A DNA stretch of 64,000 nucleotides from Spisula solida (GCA_947247005.1 OX365945.1:39610551-39674550), one strand, 5' to 3'. Positions 47,605 through 60,290 are shown, counted from the stretch's first letter. Notes: generated from the sequence alone by a model not told the origin. Numbers and translations are program-made.

Positions 47605-48565
47605 AGGGGTGATCAATAGATTCGTGGACTTTTCATCTAGCAGTTTTGTTTTGTCAGCAAGGCTCAAAAGCAAATTAGAATTATTCAGTGTAGGATATCT
47701 CCGACCGACTGCACCTATAACATAGTTTTATTCATGTAATGTGTGCGTGACACATGCCGTCACGTGACGTCATTCCAAGCGTCACCGTTTGAGCAGCACC
47801 GAGCTCCTTTCTGGACTCATATCCGACCCACTGTATACGATTTATTTACTTTTAATACAGAAATAAGTCATAAATAGCCAACTCTTGAATGTCATGTGGA
47901 ATAGAAATTGCCTTGTTGCGTTACTGGACTTAAAACTCTGAAAAAGCAGTTGGCTTTACACGGTAGCATCATCCCGATGAAGAAAGAATCACGACCTAGC
48001 AAGTTTAGGGCGCACTTTTTAAAGAACTCCTTTCAAATGGAATGAAGATTAATTGTTTTGTAATCTATACTGATCGTAGAGTTCGCCAGGAACATATCGT
48101 TCAGAAAAAATGCCTCTTATTTCTCAAGAATTAAGGAGGAGTATCACTAACTCTTTCTTAATGCTTCCTTTTATTCTTATTTTACCATTGCGCCAGTTTG
48201 ACAGAGACCCTTCAATCACATAAACAACGAAATCATGTGTAGATCTCTGATTTGGAGTGCAAAGAATCCCCATTCATGTTGGTCAAGTTATCTTCGAGCT
48301 ATCGCAAGGATTTTCCAACTTAGGCGTTAGCCTTAATGAAATGCCGTTGCTCTGAGTTTATTTATTGTCCGTCACGCTCGACGGCGCGCGCTGCACCTTA
48401 ATCACAACAAGTGACGTCATCAAGAACATTGTGACGTCACAATATAATTAATTAATTAAAACGCTAGATAATTGATAGATCTATATTGCCTGGTAATCTC
48501 ATTGTTCTAGAATCAATATTTATGAAGTTAGAAGGAAAGTCTTCGAATATATTGATCACCCCTCG
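47605..48565. mobile_element. 961-bp mariner-type element inserted at the edge of copy B
   Basis: Terminal repeats CGAGGGGTGATCAATAGATT and the near complement AATATATTGATCACCCCTCG; TA on both sides (47603-47604, 48566-48567). No readable transposase. Three perfect TGACGTCA sites lie inside (47765, 48412, 48432). Confidence 0.82.
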
Positions 48566-48567
48566 TA

Positions 48568-49013
48568 TGTTTCAAACTACCAGTTATCCAACACTAATGC
48601 ATCAATCAATGGTCAATGATTATTGTTGAAAAAAATTATTTTATAAACATGTTCATTTATTATCATTGTCTATCAAACTAGAGGTAAATGAATCATTGAT
48701 GATTTCTTTATCGAAATTCGTATATAGTAGATGTATAATTTTTTTTAAAAATGTGTGTGTTTTTCAATGATACAGTAACCGATGTACTAAAGATTAAAAT
48801 TTGTAAATAAAACGTCAAATGCATTTATCGCAATAAATGGAAAATATAAATAAAAACATACCGATTAATATGTATAACAGTCATACTACTAAAACATTGA
48901 CTATAATATAATGTAATGCGATTAATCAATACAACCCGGATAGTTAATGTGCTAGCAATGGAAGTCAAACGCTCAACGAATGCTTTATCAAAGTGATAGT
49001 AAATGGTACTCAC
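48568..49013. other. Sequence just downstream of the candidate exon donor
   Basis: Presumed intron; AT-rich, nothing recognised. Confidence 0.4.
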
Positions 49014-49070
49014 AGGCATATCGTTTCTCCAATCCAAAAGCCGATAGTTTGTTTTCTTGCTTTCTTCCAT
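49014..49070 (-). CDS. Candidate first coding exon, possibly of the GPB5-like gene
   Basis: Minus-strand ATG at 49070-49068 opens 19 codons reading MEESKKTNYRLLDWRNDMP and ending exactly at a consensus donor CCT/GTGAGTACC. The exon is phase 0. The exon at 40485 also opens in phase 0, so joining them gives an uninterrupted frame into the GPB5-like signal peptide. The result would be a 170-residue protein with 28 polar residues ahead of the hydrophobic segment, i.e. a signal-anchor or long signal peptide form. The intron would be 8.5 kb and contain the elements from 40643 to 48565. Alternatively this is the first exon of an unrelated gene whose next exon I could not find. No stronger in-frame exon was seen in between. 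Confidence 0.4.
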
Positions 49071-50220
49071 GATGTGTTCTGTTCATTAAATCACCAATGT
49101 TCTCATCGATACTCCCACCAGATGCTCGGATAACTTTCCTACACAAAGTTAGTCAAAACATTGTTCCTATAAAATAAACCTCGCAACTAAATACCACTAC
49201 GTTAGCAACACTCCTCCATCTTTGAAATTCCTACGCGTTGTGACAATACCATGTAATCAGAAAGTAGTGATATTTTCAATACTGATGTTTCACCATCATA
49301 CATTCGTAGTTTGTGTTATAAACCATCGAATATACGTCAATGACGAAATGTCGTACACGATTACTAAGGTACAATATCACCAATCCTTCATAATTGGACC
49401 GTTTTCTACTATGACCTTCATAATATTGCGATAGTCATTCTCTTGTCATATTTGACGTGGTGTTAGCGTACTAATCCACTATGTCAGTGGGTAGTAATCA
49501 CATGAATGTAATCACTTAGTAGGCACGGATTTTAGGTGTTACGTTTATCTGGAGTCGGTATAAATTACAGATAGACAATAAAGGCAGTAAAATTGTATAC
49601 ACTGTAGACGGGATGGGAGGGCTATGCATCCGGCTATCAAATGCATTTGTGTCAAGTATAAATTTTATCAATTCCTTTCCAACGCATGTCCATCTAGGTA
49701 TTTAAGTAAATAGTGATAACACTATTTTAATGTATTTTGAATTTAAACAAGCCACTTCTCACTTAATTAAACACAATTTTGGTGACGGCACAACTTGGCT
49801 GTTGTCTCAGTTACCAGCGAAAGTGGTATGAAAATTATGACGATTGACGTAGCAAATATATACTGTCATTAAAGATATACTACGCCCAACGTGTGATCAC
49901 ATTGGCTGAACATCTGTAATTAAAACCAATATGATGGAAATGCAGCTGAAAAATAGGTAACCAGACACTGTATTAAATTTTGTTAATAAACTGGAAGTTT
50001 TGTCTTAATTAAGTAATGTTTTGTGACTTAATATTGATTATGCGACATAATCATGAAAGCTTTAAATAGTCAATTAGATCACAAAAAGGGAATTGAATAA
50101 ATTTAAGATAAAATATAATGCGCATTTCTTTAACGGGGGTGAACCCTTTGGTACGCGGGATTCTTGGATGTATGCATGTATTATAAAAGTGTTAATTGTG
50201 CATTTGTCTCCGTGATATTA
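49071..50220. other. Upstream region of the candidate exon, then unassigned sequence
   Basis: 49071-49210 would be its 5' UTR or promoter; no convincing minus-strand TATA box. No repeat recognised in the rest. Confidence 0.4.
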
Positions 50221-51043
50221 TATATACACTTAATCACACTTCCAACGCAACAACTATATTTTTCGTCATTTCTCAACTATTTATAATGCTATTAAACTTG
50301 GCATAAAAATAGATACATATGTAACTGATGTTTCTATGATTGTATTATCGAAATCGATAGATTGTAAGATAAAAATAATTTCAAGTAATGACCATCACTG
50401 CAAATTGAAAAGTCACAAAAATACACCATGAAAAAGACCACAAGGTGGGTGTAAAATTAACTACACAGCTCATTACAATAAAAACTTAAAAGAACAACAT
50501 TATGTTCCATTTTAATTCGTGTCTAGTTTGTCCTTTCATGTATTTTATGATGTATTTTTTCTTCAGCACCATCGAGAGCACATAATACCTATAAATATCT
50601 GGGGAATGGTTTCCGTTTCCCGAAAAACGGCCTGTTTCTGTAGTTTTTGCAAGGTTGGTGGTCGTCTCGTGTGTCTCCTGCACAGCTCGTCCCCACGAAT
50701 TCTAAATAATCTTGAAATCTGAAGACTGGTGATAGCGACAATTGCTATATGTTGTGATTATACAGAAATGCTTGGGTTGCATGTGCAATATGAGCCGGAA
50801 TTCAATCTTGCAATCTTTTTTACATGTCGTCACTTTTGTGACTTTTCGTTTTGCAGTGATGCTCATAATGTTGTTTATTTTTATCTTTCAATGAACTTAT
50901 TTGCATATAAATTCTAGGAGGCATGCAGAGACTATTAGCTCACTCACATTCAAAATATGAACTACATGTATATCCAATTAATAAAAGTGGAGAAATCATG
51001 AAAAATATATGTGTTGCGTTGGGAGTGTGATTAAGTGTATGTG
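50221..51043. mobile_element. 823-bp foldback element with 54-bp inverted ends
   Basis: 50221-50274 and 50990-51043 are inverted copies (about 85% by eye, sharing GTTGCGTTGG, AGTGTGATTAAGTGTAT). Internal frames of 60-70 codons are unrecognised. Confidence 0.7.
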
Positions 51044-51587
51044 TAAATATGTTGTCTTCATGGGTCTACGACCTTCTGGATTTTGAAAATAAATTATCCA
51101 TATATTTTACAGACGTAGAAGTGTTCAATAGCACCAACAACTAAATAACAGTGAATTCAAGAAGAGAATGTGTATATGTGTGGCATGATGCTCATAATAG
51201 AGAGCAAGTTTGTGCGGATAGTGCGCAGATCGGACTTTTTTCTAGATCTCTTCGCTCGCACACTAAGTTAATATTGGCTACTTGAAAACGATTTTGTGTG
51301 GCATGCTGCTAAGATATACAATGCACTTTTTTGTTCTGCTCAGATAAACAACGTATCTTTTCTAGCTTCGCTTCGCTCGCACAATGTCTTTATCAAGGCA
51401 TATTATCAAGTAGAGTACAGGTTTGTGTTGCATGCCACTCATATACAGTATACATTTTTTTCTAGCTTAAATATATATGCTTTGCATTTTTCTAGCTAAG
51501 TTGATTACTTTGTCAGTCAATATAAATTGTATGGGCGTGTGTCAAGCTCGCTTGACTCGGGCGTGTGTCAAGCTCGCTTGACTCTGT

Positions 51588-51814
51588 GGCGCTTTGTTTA
51601 GCCCATATATGTTTTCATTAAACTTTTATTTTATATTTTGTCTTTTAGGCTCTATTTGGTAAAGCCTCTTTTTCATATATATACTGTGGTAGAGCCTTAT
51701 ACTGTGTATAAGGGCTCTGGCTTTACAAAATAAAGCCCTCTTTCAATTCATACTTGTGTCGTTATATTTCAAACATACAAGCTTCACCAGTCACCAACAC
51801 CATGAGGATGATAA
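51588..51814 (+). repeat. 227-bp direct repeat, left copy
   Basis: About three differences from 52141-52366. Contains CTTTTAGGCTCTATTTGGTA, a GAGCCTTATAC/GTATAAGGGCTC hairpin and AATAAA after it. Confidence 0.92.
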
Positions 51815-51987
51815 ATGATTTTTATACTTGTATAAAATGCTTTATGACAGAAAATTGGGTTATGTTTATATCTCTAATTTTCAAGTCTATTTACTGTCTG
51901 ATTGACTAGCCGCCGTGCTTTGCCATTTCGCTTAATTCACTGACTCCGCCGTGTATATTAGTCACGAAAGCACGCCGTGATCTGGAG

Positions 51988-51999
51988 CGCGCATGCGCA
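51988..51999. promoter_or_regulatory. NRF-1-type palindromic site
   Basis: CGCGCATGCGCA, a full match to the NRF-1 consensus, in a CpG-rich patch (about 51900-52020) between the two direct repeats. Binding is not shown. Confidence 0.35.
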
Positions 52000-52140
52000 C
52001 TCATATTTCCTGCAGCTCCATCAAGAGGCAAATCACTTTTTATTTCTGGCATCTTTATTATCGAATTTTACCACCACCTCCCATCCTCCTTCCACTCTGC
52101 GCACAGCGGCTAATTAATTAAGACTTTTTATTATATGTAG

Positions 52141-52366
52141 GGCGCTTTGTTTATCCCATATATGTTTTCATTAAACTTTATTTTATATTTTGTCTTTTAG
52201 GCTCTATTTGGTAAAGCCTCTTTTTCATATATATACTTTGGTAGAGCCTTATACTGTGTATAAGGGCTCTGGCTTTACAAAATAAAGCCCTCTTTCAATT
52301 CATACTTGTGTCGTTATATTTCAAACATACAAGCTTCACCAGTCACCAACACCATGAGGATGATAA
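52141..52366 (+). repeat. 227-bp direct repeat, right copy
   Basis: Nearly identical to 51588-51814; starts GGCGCTTTGTTTATCCCATA and ends CCATGAGGATGATAA. The 326 bp between copies is single-copy here. Either terminal repeats of a tiny LTR-like element or a tandem duplication of 553 bp. Confidence 0.92.
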
Positions 52367-52650
52367 TCAAGCATATCACGAGTTTGTGACATGCTGTGCA
52401 AATCAGCAAGGCGTGCTTCTTGCATTCTTAGCTCTTACAATAACTATATCATTGAACATTACAAAGTTGGCAACGTGTTTGTATGCAACTCCCATAAACA
52501 ATGCAATTTTTCGCTAACGTAGTAACGGTAACTTTATCATTGAACATTATAAAGTACATTTTTTCTATCTAGCTTCGCTCGCATAACAACTTTCTCATTG
52601 AATAATATCACGTAGAGAATGATTTTGTGCGGCATGCAGCCGAGCATTCT

Positions 52651-54610
52651 CGTTCACCAGAGTATTATTCGTCCGAAACATACTCTGGTTCAATACGGTC
52701 AAATCCTAGTGTAGCGAACGAAAAATCAACCAATCAAATCCATTTCGTTCATGTCTATTTATAGCAGTAACGACGGGTGTTTCCCTGTCATCATCCAATC
52801 AAAATCGAGCTTCAACAAACAAAATATTCAAATTTATCGTTCGGAAAATCAATCGAAGAAAAAATTATTTGCAATGTTTATGTATCGATTATAAGATATT
52901 ATTGAGAATAATAAAACAACTATAAAACATAATTGAACAAGAAAATGGTTATTTATTACCTTAACATCCGAATCAGCTGGGCACGGAACATTTTCACTAA
53001 TGGCGAGGTCGAATGAGTTTCGAGGGCGCCTGTCCGTTCATCGTGGTTTACAAATTGTTTTTACTTCCGTTTTAGAAGTTCACGGACACAGTCTCAGTTT
53101 TACTTTTATTATTCAATTAGATCTAATGTCTGCGGTTTATTGTAATTGTCGTTTGCGTGTCTGACACAGCTATATAGATATATTTCGATGCACGACATCA
53201 CGCCAATGGACACTCGTCGTCTAAAACCTTGGACTCTGATTTCATATCACGATATATATCTAAGCGCTCGTACAGTACTCTCTGTAATTATATTAACGGC
53301 TGCTTTATAAACAACTATACGATTTTAATTTAAGATGTATAGACCGATTTCGATAATCTGACCGTTTGTTTATATACGAAGGTTATAACATAAACATAGT
53401 ACAGGTGATCCAGCTTTGATAACATGCATACAAACTCTTTATTAGGCTACACAAAGCACACATTCTAGCAAAACTCTTTTTTTTCAAAAGGACGTCCATA
53501 TTGAATTGGTTTCCCAAGTTCAGTTACATAGCTTGTAAAGTAATTGCATGATATATCCAGTTTTGAAGTGTTGATAAACAATTTAGTTTGTATTTGAAAG
53601 TTACATCCATTTGTGATAACCTAAGCACTTACGAGTGTTCAAGTTGCTGTGGTTACCAACGCTTGGCAATGAAAAGACCTAACATAAAAATCACTTTCTC
53701 GCTTATAATCAAGTTAACAGGTGACTGGCCTTTTATTATTATTGTTTTAAATTATTCTTTTAAATTCATACATTGCTTTCAGTGGTTTATTGTAGACGCT
53801 TTACTTCAATTGGTAGATTCAAAAACTTTTTGAAAGAATAAGGATGAAATCCAGTCACATGTTTACTTGGCTATAAGCAAGAATATAATGTGTGTATTAT
53901 GTATTTTCGTTGCCTAGCAACTCAGGTAACAAAATATAACATTTTTAGATTGTTGCATAAAAAAGAAACTTTCAAATCAATAAACCATTTTGCTTATAAA
54001 CACTATTAAAGTGGTTATACCATGCACTACTTAACAAGCTATTTATTAAACTTGGGGAAAATTTCATTCTGGACTTCATTTTGATGTCTATAGAAGAAAA
54101 TGACTTTTTGCAAGAATCTTGATTCCTGTGATTCCTGTGTTGCATTGATAGTATTATGGTTATGCTGTACATTGATGTTAGCTTTAGGACTATGAAAATG
54201 TCATATGAGATAAAGCATATGTTCATTGTATTCGGTTGTGATGGGGACAGCTATTATGAAACACCCTGTACAAGTTTGTCGCCACAACATAAAAATAAAA
54301 AAAGCTTGAGTAATATTAGTTGTACACACATAATAATTATATGATACCTTATACCCCAATCACACGGATCTCGAATCAGCCGGAATGAGTTGGAATGAAG
54401 AAACATGTACAGGAAGCAGTCACAGACAGCTATATCCCCCACCGAAGGGAAAATAATTGTACCAAATAGTATTGAATACAAACAATATTTTATAACATAC
54501 GTTATGAGGAAGTTTGGTTTCAATCCTATGAGAAATGTTTGAGATGAACAAAAGATGTTTTACTATATCCAAATTTATTACAATACAGAATAGACAACAA
54601 GAAGCACCAA
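52651..54610. other. Mostly unassigned; CpG-richer patch at 52690-53230
   Basis: Two CCAATCA boxes (52731, 52795) and TATTTATAG (52757) lie close together on the plus strand. A minus-strand segment ending at 52960 could be an exon (see findings). Otherwise short frames only. Confidence 0.4.
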
Positions 54611-54614
54611 ACCA

Positions 54615-55020
54615 GGTCAACTATGACCTTGATCCAACCATTCCCACTTTCAATACCAATTGTTGTCTTCCCAAAAGCTACTACATACATACATTGTATA
54701 TAGCAAGATTCATCATGATATCGCATTCCTAACTAATGTTTTTGAGCAAAATCAATTTATCAATTTTAAGTAACTGTGACCTTGACCCCATCAGCCAACT
54801 GTCAATTGCAAATGACGTCTTCACATAAGCTATATAAACTGCAAGTTTCACAATTATATCTCATTCCTAACAAAAGTTTTTGAGTGAAAATGATTTCTAT
54901 ATTAAGTAACGGTGACATTGACCCCCTTTTTCAACCCAAAGTGTTGTCTCTTTACACAAGCTACCTACAAAGCTAGCAATTTTCATTGTTATATCTCATC
55001 CCAAACGTAAGTTATCCATC
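54615..55020 (+). repeat. Tandem repeat of about 136-153 bp, three units
   Basis: TGACCTTGATCC at 54624, TGACCTTGACCCC at 54777, TGACATTGACCCC at 54913, each followed by CAAxTGTTGTCTTC, ACAxAAGCTA and ATATCxCATTCCTAAC. Confidence 0.82.
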
Positions 55021-55204
55021 AAAAACCAAAAAAGAGCACCGCCTTCGAGAGCTGTTCGCTAGACTTTCTCGTACTTGATAGTAGTCCGGCAGAATTTGCA
55101 ATGGACCGTGCAACGTCTTCTATACAAATGTTTTTGCATTTTCGTATTCTCCTGACGAAACAAGAACACAATCTGGATGATGCCACCTTGTCATCATTGA
55201 GCAA
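55019..55204 (-). pseudogene. Unrecognised coding-like fragment at the left end of the inverted repeat
   Basis: 61 codons: NDDKVASSRLCSCFVRRIRK, CKNICIEDVARSIANSAGLL, then a Ser/Lys-rich tail and stop. The right arm keeps part of the same frame (58650-58750: NDDKVASSGFCSK...FCIEDIARLP then stop). The shared reading suggests an ancestral protein-coding segment, family unknown. Confidence 0.35.
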
Positions 55205-55920
55205 TTCTCACAATGAGGCCCCAAAGGGATACATGAATTTTCATGAATTAAGCTGTATTAGTACATTATCGTTTAGTCGAAGTAAAGCAAGACACATTAA
55301 ATGTTATTTATATAGTGTTAAATAATGCGTTGCATCAATATATACAACATGTCTAATTTTAACATGTGGAAATGAGGTCCTGTTGGCGTTTTACGTCTTG
55401 TATGAGGCCCGTTTTAGACGAACATATGAATAGTAAATGATACATGGTATCATATTTTTCATTATACAGATATTGAACATTGAATTCAGTGTAACTGGCA
55501 ATCATACACTATCTACATGCATAGTTAGTTAAGTAGTTAAATTCATTAAATTGAGGCCCTATTAATGGTAAATCCAAATGTAGAAAAATGAATGATATTC
55601 TCCAAAATCGATGTCAAGAAATGTTTTATTCTCTTATACTTTAAGGATGCAATTAACTGTAACTTTTATTGTTATTACCATGTGATCTTAATATTCGTGT
55701 GGTACATTTTGTAAAAGTAAATTATGGCAATGAGCCATGCATGCGTGTTAAACTAGAAATAAGACAATAAATAGTCCATTTTCAATTAACAATTTCCACA
55801 TATCAAATATTAGATTTTACTGATTAATTAAATTACATTTGTATATTATTGTTAAGCATGCATAACACAATAATATATAAAAATGAAATAATCAACTGAG
55901 GCCCGGAATGGGTCGATAGA

Positions 55921-56510
55921 CTTCGGTATTCTGTTTTATCATAGCACGGATATCTTAAACTTAAATTTCTTATAATCATTTTACTACTACAAATCAAAGG
56001 GATTCGACCCGATAAAAATATCTTTCACATAATATACTATGAATATCTAAGACAGGGATCTGAGTTTATGACTGGCCCTCATATACCCAACTCAACATTA
56101 TGTCCAATATTTTAAACAAGCCGAATGCAATCATTTAATTTGTACTGCACACTTCAAGACAATATAATATTATTCATAATACAACTTTTATCAATACACG
56201 TACACAATGTCGCTTGTGTCGAGCATAGATTGTTCACAAAATATAACAGATAGCTCATTTTACCACACTGTGTCAGTGATAATATGCCCTACCCGGTATG
56301 TAATCTTTACCACAGCAGAGTACAACCATTCTATGCCTAATAGTCATAACCGCTATTAACTGAAGACATTACAAGCCATATTGGGATACACACGACCACA
56401 AAGTACAGTCACTGCATGCCTATGAGGAACTCATTATATCAAAGTGCAACCACACAAGGCCCCATTGTGTACCCTATAGTCACTACCGTCGTTTACTGTA
56501 AGTGAATATG
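55921..56510. other. Unassigned interior of the inverted repeat
   Basis: Nothing recognised. Confidence 0.4.
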
Positions 56511-56915
56511 GATACCAGATTATATAGTGTCCCTTTCATGCGAAACACGTTCAAAGGAGCTTTACATAGTGTTGCAGCCACAAGGTCGCATACGTATCCT
56601 CTAACAGTGCAGATGCAGCATGATCTTACCAGAGGGACAGACCGAGAGAAAGCCCCATGGAAGGGAGAAAGAGACATTAGATACAGGCAGATCCAGGGCT
56701 GCAGGAGTGCATCTAGCTCTTTTTTTCGAATAATCAGCCCGGTTCTGTATATACAGCTTCATAGCACCCTTAACCAGATACTTTACAGTCCATTCGGCCA
56801 TATATAGCGAGAAATACTACGAATAGAATTTCAGAAATGTCCAGTTCCCATGCCGGGAATTGAACCCATGACCTCTGTATTGACAGCCCAGTGCATTACC
56901 AGTGAGCTTTCGCTA
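56511..56915 (-). mobile_element. tRNA-derived SINE, copy B
   Basis: Same family and strand as 34548-34960: head with A-box ACTGGTAATGCACTGGGCTG and B-box ATGGGTTCAATTCCCGG (56868-56912), body with CTTACCAGAGGGACAGAC on the plus side, end ATAATCTGGTATCC. Confidence 0.8.
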
Positions 56916-58119
56916 TACACTCGAGACTCCACTGGGTACATAACCCTCTAAGGTCCACCATCAGCGACATATGCAATGTCAGCCATATTTATGGCGAAGT
57001 CACTAACTTATCAAGTAAATCCATTCCAATCTCATACGATACATCACTTAAATATTTCATACCCGACTGAGTCCGAGCACTACTGAGTGCAATATTTGTA
57101 TTGTAAACTGCGACACAATTATCATTAGTTAATGGGTGATGTTACTGATAAGTACTTCCTTCCCTGTCAGATTATTTTGTTATTGCCTTTTGGGGTCCCA
57201 ACATAACCATGGATGGTTGTGTCGGTCAGTGTTTAGTACTTAAACGTCCCATGCATCTGTAGCTTGCAGTGATATGTAGAGCAAGGAATTTACATAGTCG
57301 ACAGTGGCAATTCACTTTTTATTTAAATATTAGGGTTGACTGAACTAATGGTGGATGCTTTACAAGACTGAATATATTGTATAGCTTGACACCTCATCTA
57401 TGTATGAATGGCTGCACTTGGCGGTGTTGAATTACCCACTGAGATGGAATTGCAGTACATACGAAAAGTCATACTCGGTGTTGGTGTAGAGTTTAAAATG
57501 GCGGTACATGGCGATCGGAATGGGTCGTCATGTGAACCTGATATAGCTTAGAATTACTTAGATGCAAGGGTGTTTCGTAGCTTATAAGTATTTCATGCGT
57601 TTTGTTTCTGATGAGTGGTGTCTTCCATGTTCGACCAGTATTATCCTTTTTAAAAACCGTAAAGGTACTCGCATAACAGTAGGCGGTGATGATGATGACC
57701 ACGTTCAGTATATATAGACTGTACTGGTAAGAAGATACCAGCCACAGACATTGATATCTCACATAACCTTTATTCATCAAGCCGTAATTGAATTACTGTA
57801 TATGATTTTTTAAATGTTTGATAACAAGGAAATGGTTTGGTGAACTTGGTCTTAGGCCTCTTTTGAGACCCATGTTCTCGTTGTACTATTTCATAAATAA
57901 TAACAATAACAGTTTCATTACTAGAAAGTTTTGATACATTGTAACATTTAAATTTACCCTTATTAAGGCTTCAATTTCATTAAATAAAATATTTAGCCAT
58001 GCAATTTAGCCATGCAATTCAGGTTGTTTATACTTATCTATGTCACTTACTTATAGGTCCGTTACGAAGTATTATGAAGTAATAACGATTTATTTTGATA
58101 AAAGCGTAATTCATAGTTC
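56916..58119. other. Unassigned interior of the inverted repeat, right of the SINE
   Basis: A 95-codon minus frame (57493-57780) has a hydrophobic stretch YILNVVIIITAYCYASTF near residue 25 but no recognisable family. Confidence 0.4.
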
Positions 58120-58785
58120 AACACAGAAGCAGGGCCTCAGTTCCCTATTTAACTTATTCAGAACGTTGTCTTTCTATAACTTAATTACACTTATATATCT
58201 TCCGGTTAAGGTTAACGTTTCTTTTCTTAAATATAAAAGAAATAGAACGTTATATGAAATATTACATCCTTTTTCATACATTAACCCTTACCAGGGCCTT
58301 GATTTCCATTAACAAAATATTAAGCAATGTATTGCATGTTCCTTATACTTATCAATGCCATTGGAAATATTATTAATTAGCAATATAAAGAGATATTTAT
58401 TCTACATGTATTCATTTATTTATTTAATATTTTTGTGTAATACCGGGCCTCATGTAATGTTTAAACCACAATTGGGGCCTCATTTCCGCATTTTATTAGT
58501 ATAAAAGTTGTATATATTGATGTAACGCATTGTATAACACAATACAATCGCATTTAAGGCGTTTTGATTCACATTTGATTGAATAGTATTGTTTATATAC
58601 CGATTAATTAGAGAAAAAGCATATACCCCTTTGGGGCCTCATTGGGAGAATTGATCAATGATGACAAGGTGGCATCATCCGGATTCTGTTCCAAAGAACA
58701 AGAAAATGCAAAAACATTTTGTATAGAAGACATTGCACGGTTACCCTAAATATTGCCGTTTATCTGCCGGACTATAGTACCCTTG

Positions 58786-60290
58786 CTCATTTGTGAGTGA
58801 AAATTCTAAGAGTAACAAAGACAGATAACTAATAAACATAGGTCACAGGGTTACCAGTCTTGTCAATGAGGACTCCCCTTGTGGTGGTGAATAATTATTT
58901 GGAGTTTCAAATGGATACCTCCGATAGTCTTTGAGAAATTGACACTGTTGTGTAAAAAGTCAGAAAAAGGGAATAACTCTTTTAAAATGCTGGATAGGTT
59001 TGTTCTCTCTGGTCATCACATTTCACAAGTGTATTGACTTTCAAGTTGAACACATGGATCGTCTTTGAGAAAAACATCAGTTTATGTGTAAAACTATTCA
59101 TATGTACTAAGTCAAAACAAGGATAGATTACACCATAAATATACACTAGACGAATGTACACGCGTTTAGAACTATAATAAATCAGGAACATATTCATCTA
59201 AACTTTTTAGACCATAGATCTCAGTAGTTAGCCAATCGGCATGGAGAAAACGTGTTAAATAAATCCCGTATACAACACTTTGCTGTGGTATATATAACAA
59301 TAGATTGCTATATACTATAGTAGGCCAGGCAAAATAATTTAACATATATAGAATAGTGTATGCATTTAGCACAGAAAATGTGGATGCCAAACATTTTTGA
59401 TACCAAGTTTAGTCTATATTACACCATTATTTTAAAAAAGTAACTAATTGGTCATATTAGAGTTCATGTATATCAAACCTTTATACATTTGTTTATTATT
59501 ACATTCATAATCTGAGACAACAATTTTGATAGATTATTAACCAATCAAGGTCTTGCCAACATCTCTGCGGAGTGCTGACAACATTGTCAGTAGAGGGTGA
59601 ATGCCGTGGTAGCGTCTCTGACTACAGTTCAACCTCTCCGGTGGATCTATGTAGTGCAACAATCTCTGTATAACAACACCTTCAAAGTTCCTATAAGTTA
59701 TTTTTTAATTTTGTAAACTGTGTAGGGCAACAACCTCTGAACAATGACCAATATTTGCAGCCCGCGAAGGGTCTAACTCGACAGAAGTTGTTCTGTACTA
59801 TTGTGTCTTCAATATTTACGTGATTAACCCTCTCTTCTAAGGTCACCTTTTCATAGAGTAGAAATTAAAACCAACTAAACCATAAAAACTAATTTTAGGG
59901 GTTTCAATGGTGTCTGGTGATAGAAGTAAATGGCTTTCACACTACTACAACTCATATTTCTTTACAATTAAGGACATCACCTTCAAGACCACCTCAATAG
60001 TGCAACAACCTCAAAATAAAGACCACTTTTTGTCCACCTAGCTTGCACATTATTCAACCTCAAATTCACAGTTAAATTTCACCTATATAAAGGCTACCTC
60101 TTTATAAGATTGGCTCTTTGGTAGAATAATGCAACCACTCAACTTTATTGAGATCAGTATTTTACAGTCCCAAGGAGTTTCATTATTGAGGTGTTACTGT
60201 AAATAACTTAATTTAGACACTTAGATCTATATACGCATCATCCAACACTTAACATATTACACCAACACTTAAATGGTATATGATACCTAT
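58786..60290. other. Unassigned sequence
   Basis: 58780-59100 reads like a degenerate dispersed repeat (AAAAAGGGAATAACTC at about 58965). No gene seen. Confidence 0.45.

Larger units (their letters stand above)
51165..52650 (+). repeat. Degenerate tandem array of about 127-bp units, interrupted
   Basis: Units contain TTTTGTGTGGCATGCTGCTA or variants (about 51165, 51292, 51420, 52383, 52470, 52622) and CTAGCTTCGCTCGCA modules. The stretch 51588-52366 breaks the array. A 26-bp duplication GGGCGTGTGTCAAGCTCGCT... lies at 51533-51584, with TCAAGC/GCTTGA palindromes. Confidence 0.65.
55075..58785. repeat. 3.7-kb inverted-repeat structure with degenerate 160-bp modules
   Basis: Left arm (about 55075-55920) and right arm (about 58120-58785) match in inverse orientation; clearest are 55075-55220 with 58625-58770 and 55320-55400 with 58470-58555. 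Both arms repeat a TGAGGCCC/GGGCCTCA motif (55204, 55372, 55402, 55552, 55898; 58127, 58292, 58447, 58474, 58634). The middle holds SINE copy B. No transposase seen. Confidence 0.75.

Noticed and set aside
49165..49180. TATA box for the candidate exon
   Set aside because: TATAAAA is on the plus strand, opposite to the exon.
39000..50000. A neighbouring GPA2 partner gene
   Set aside because: GPA2 and GPB5 are neighbours in some animals, but I found no second cystine-knot exon here.
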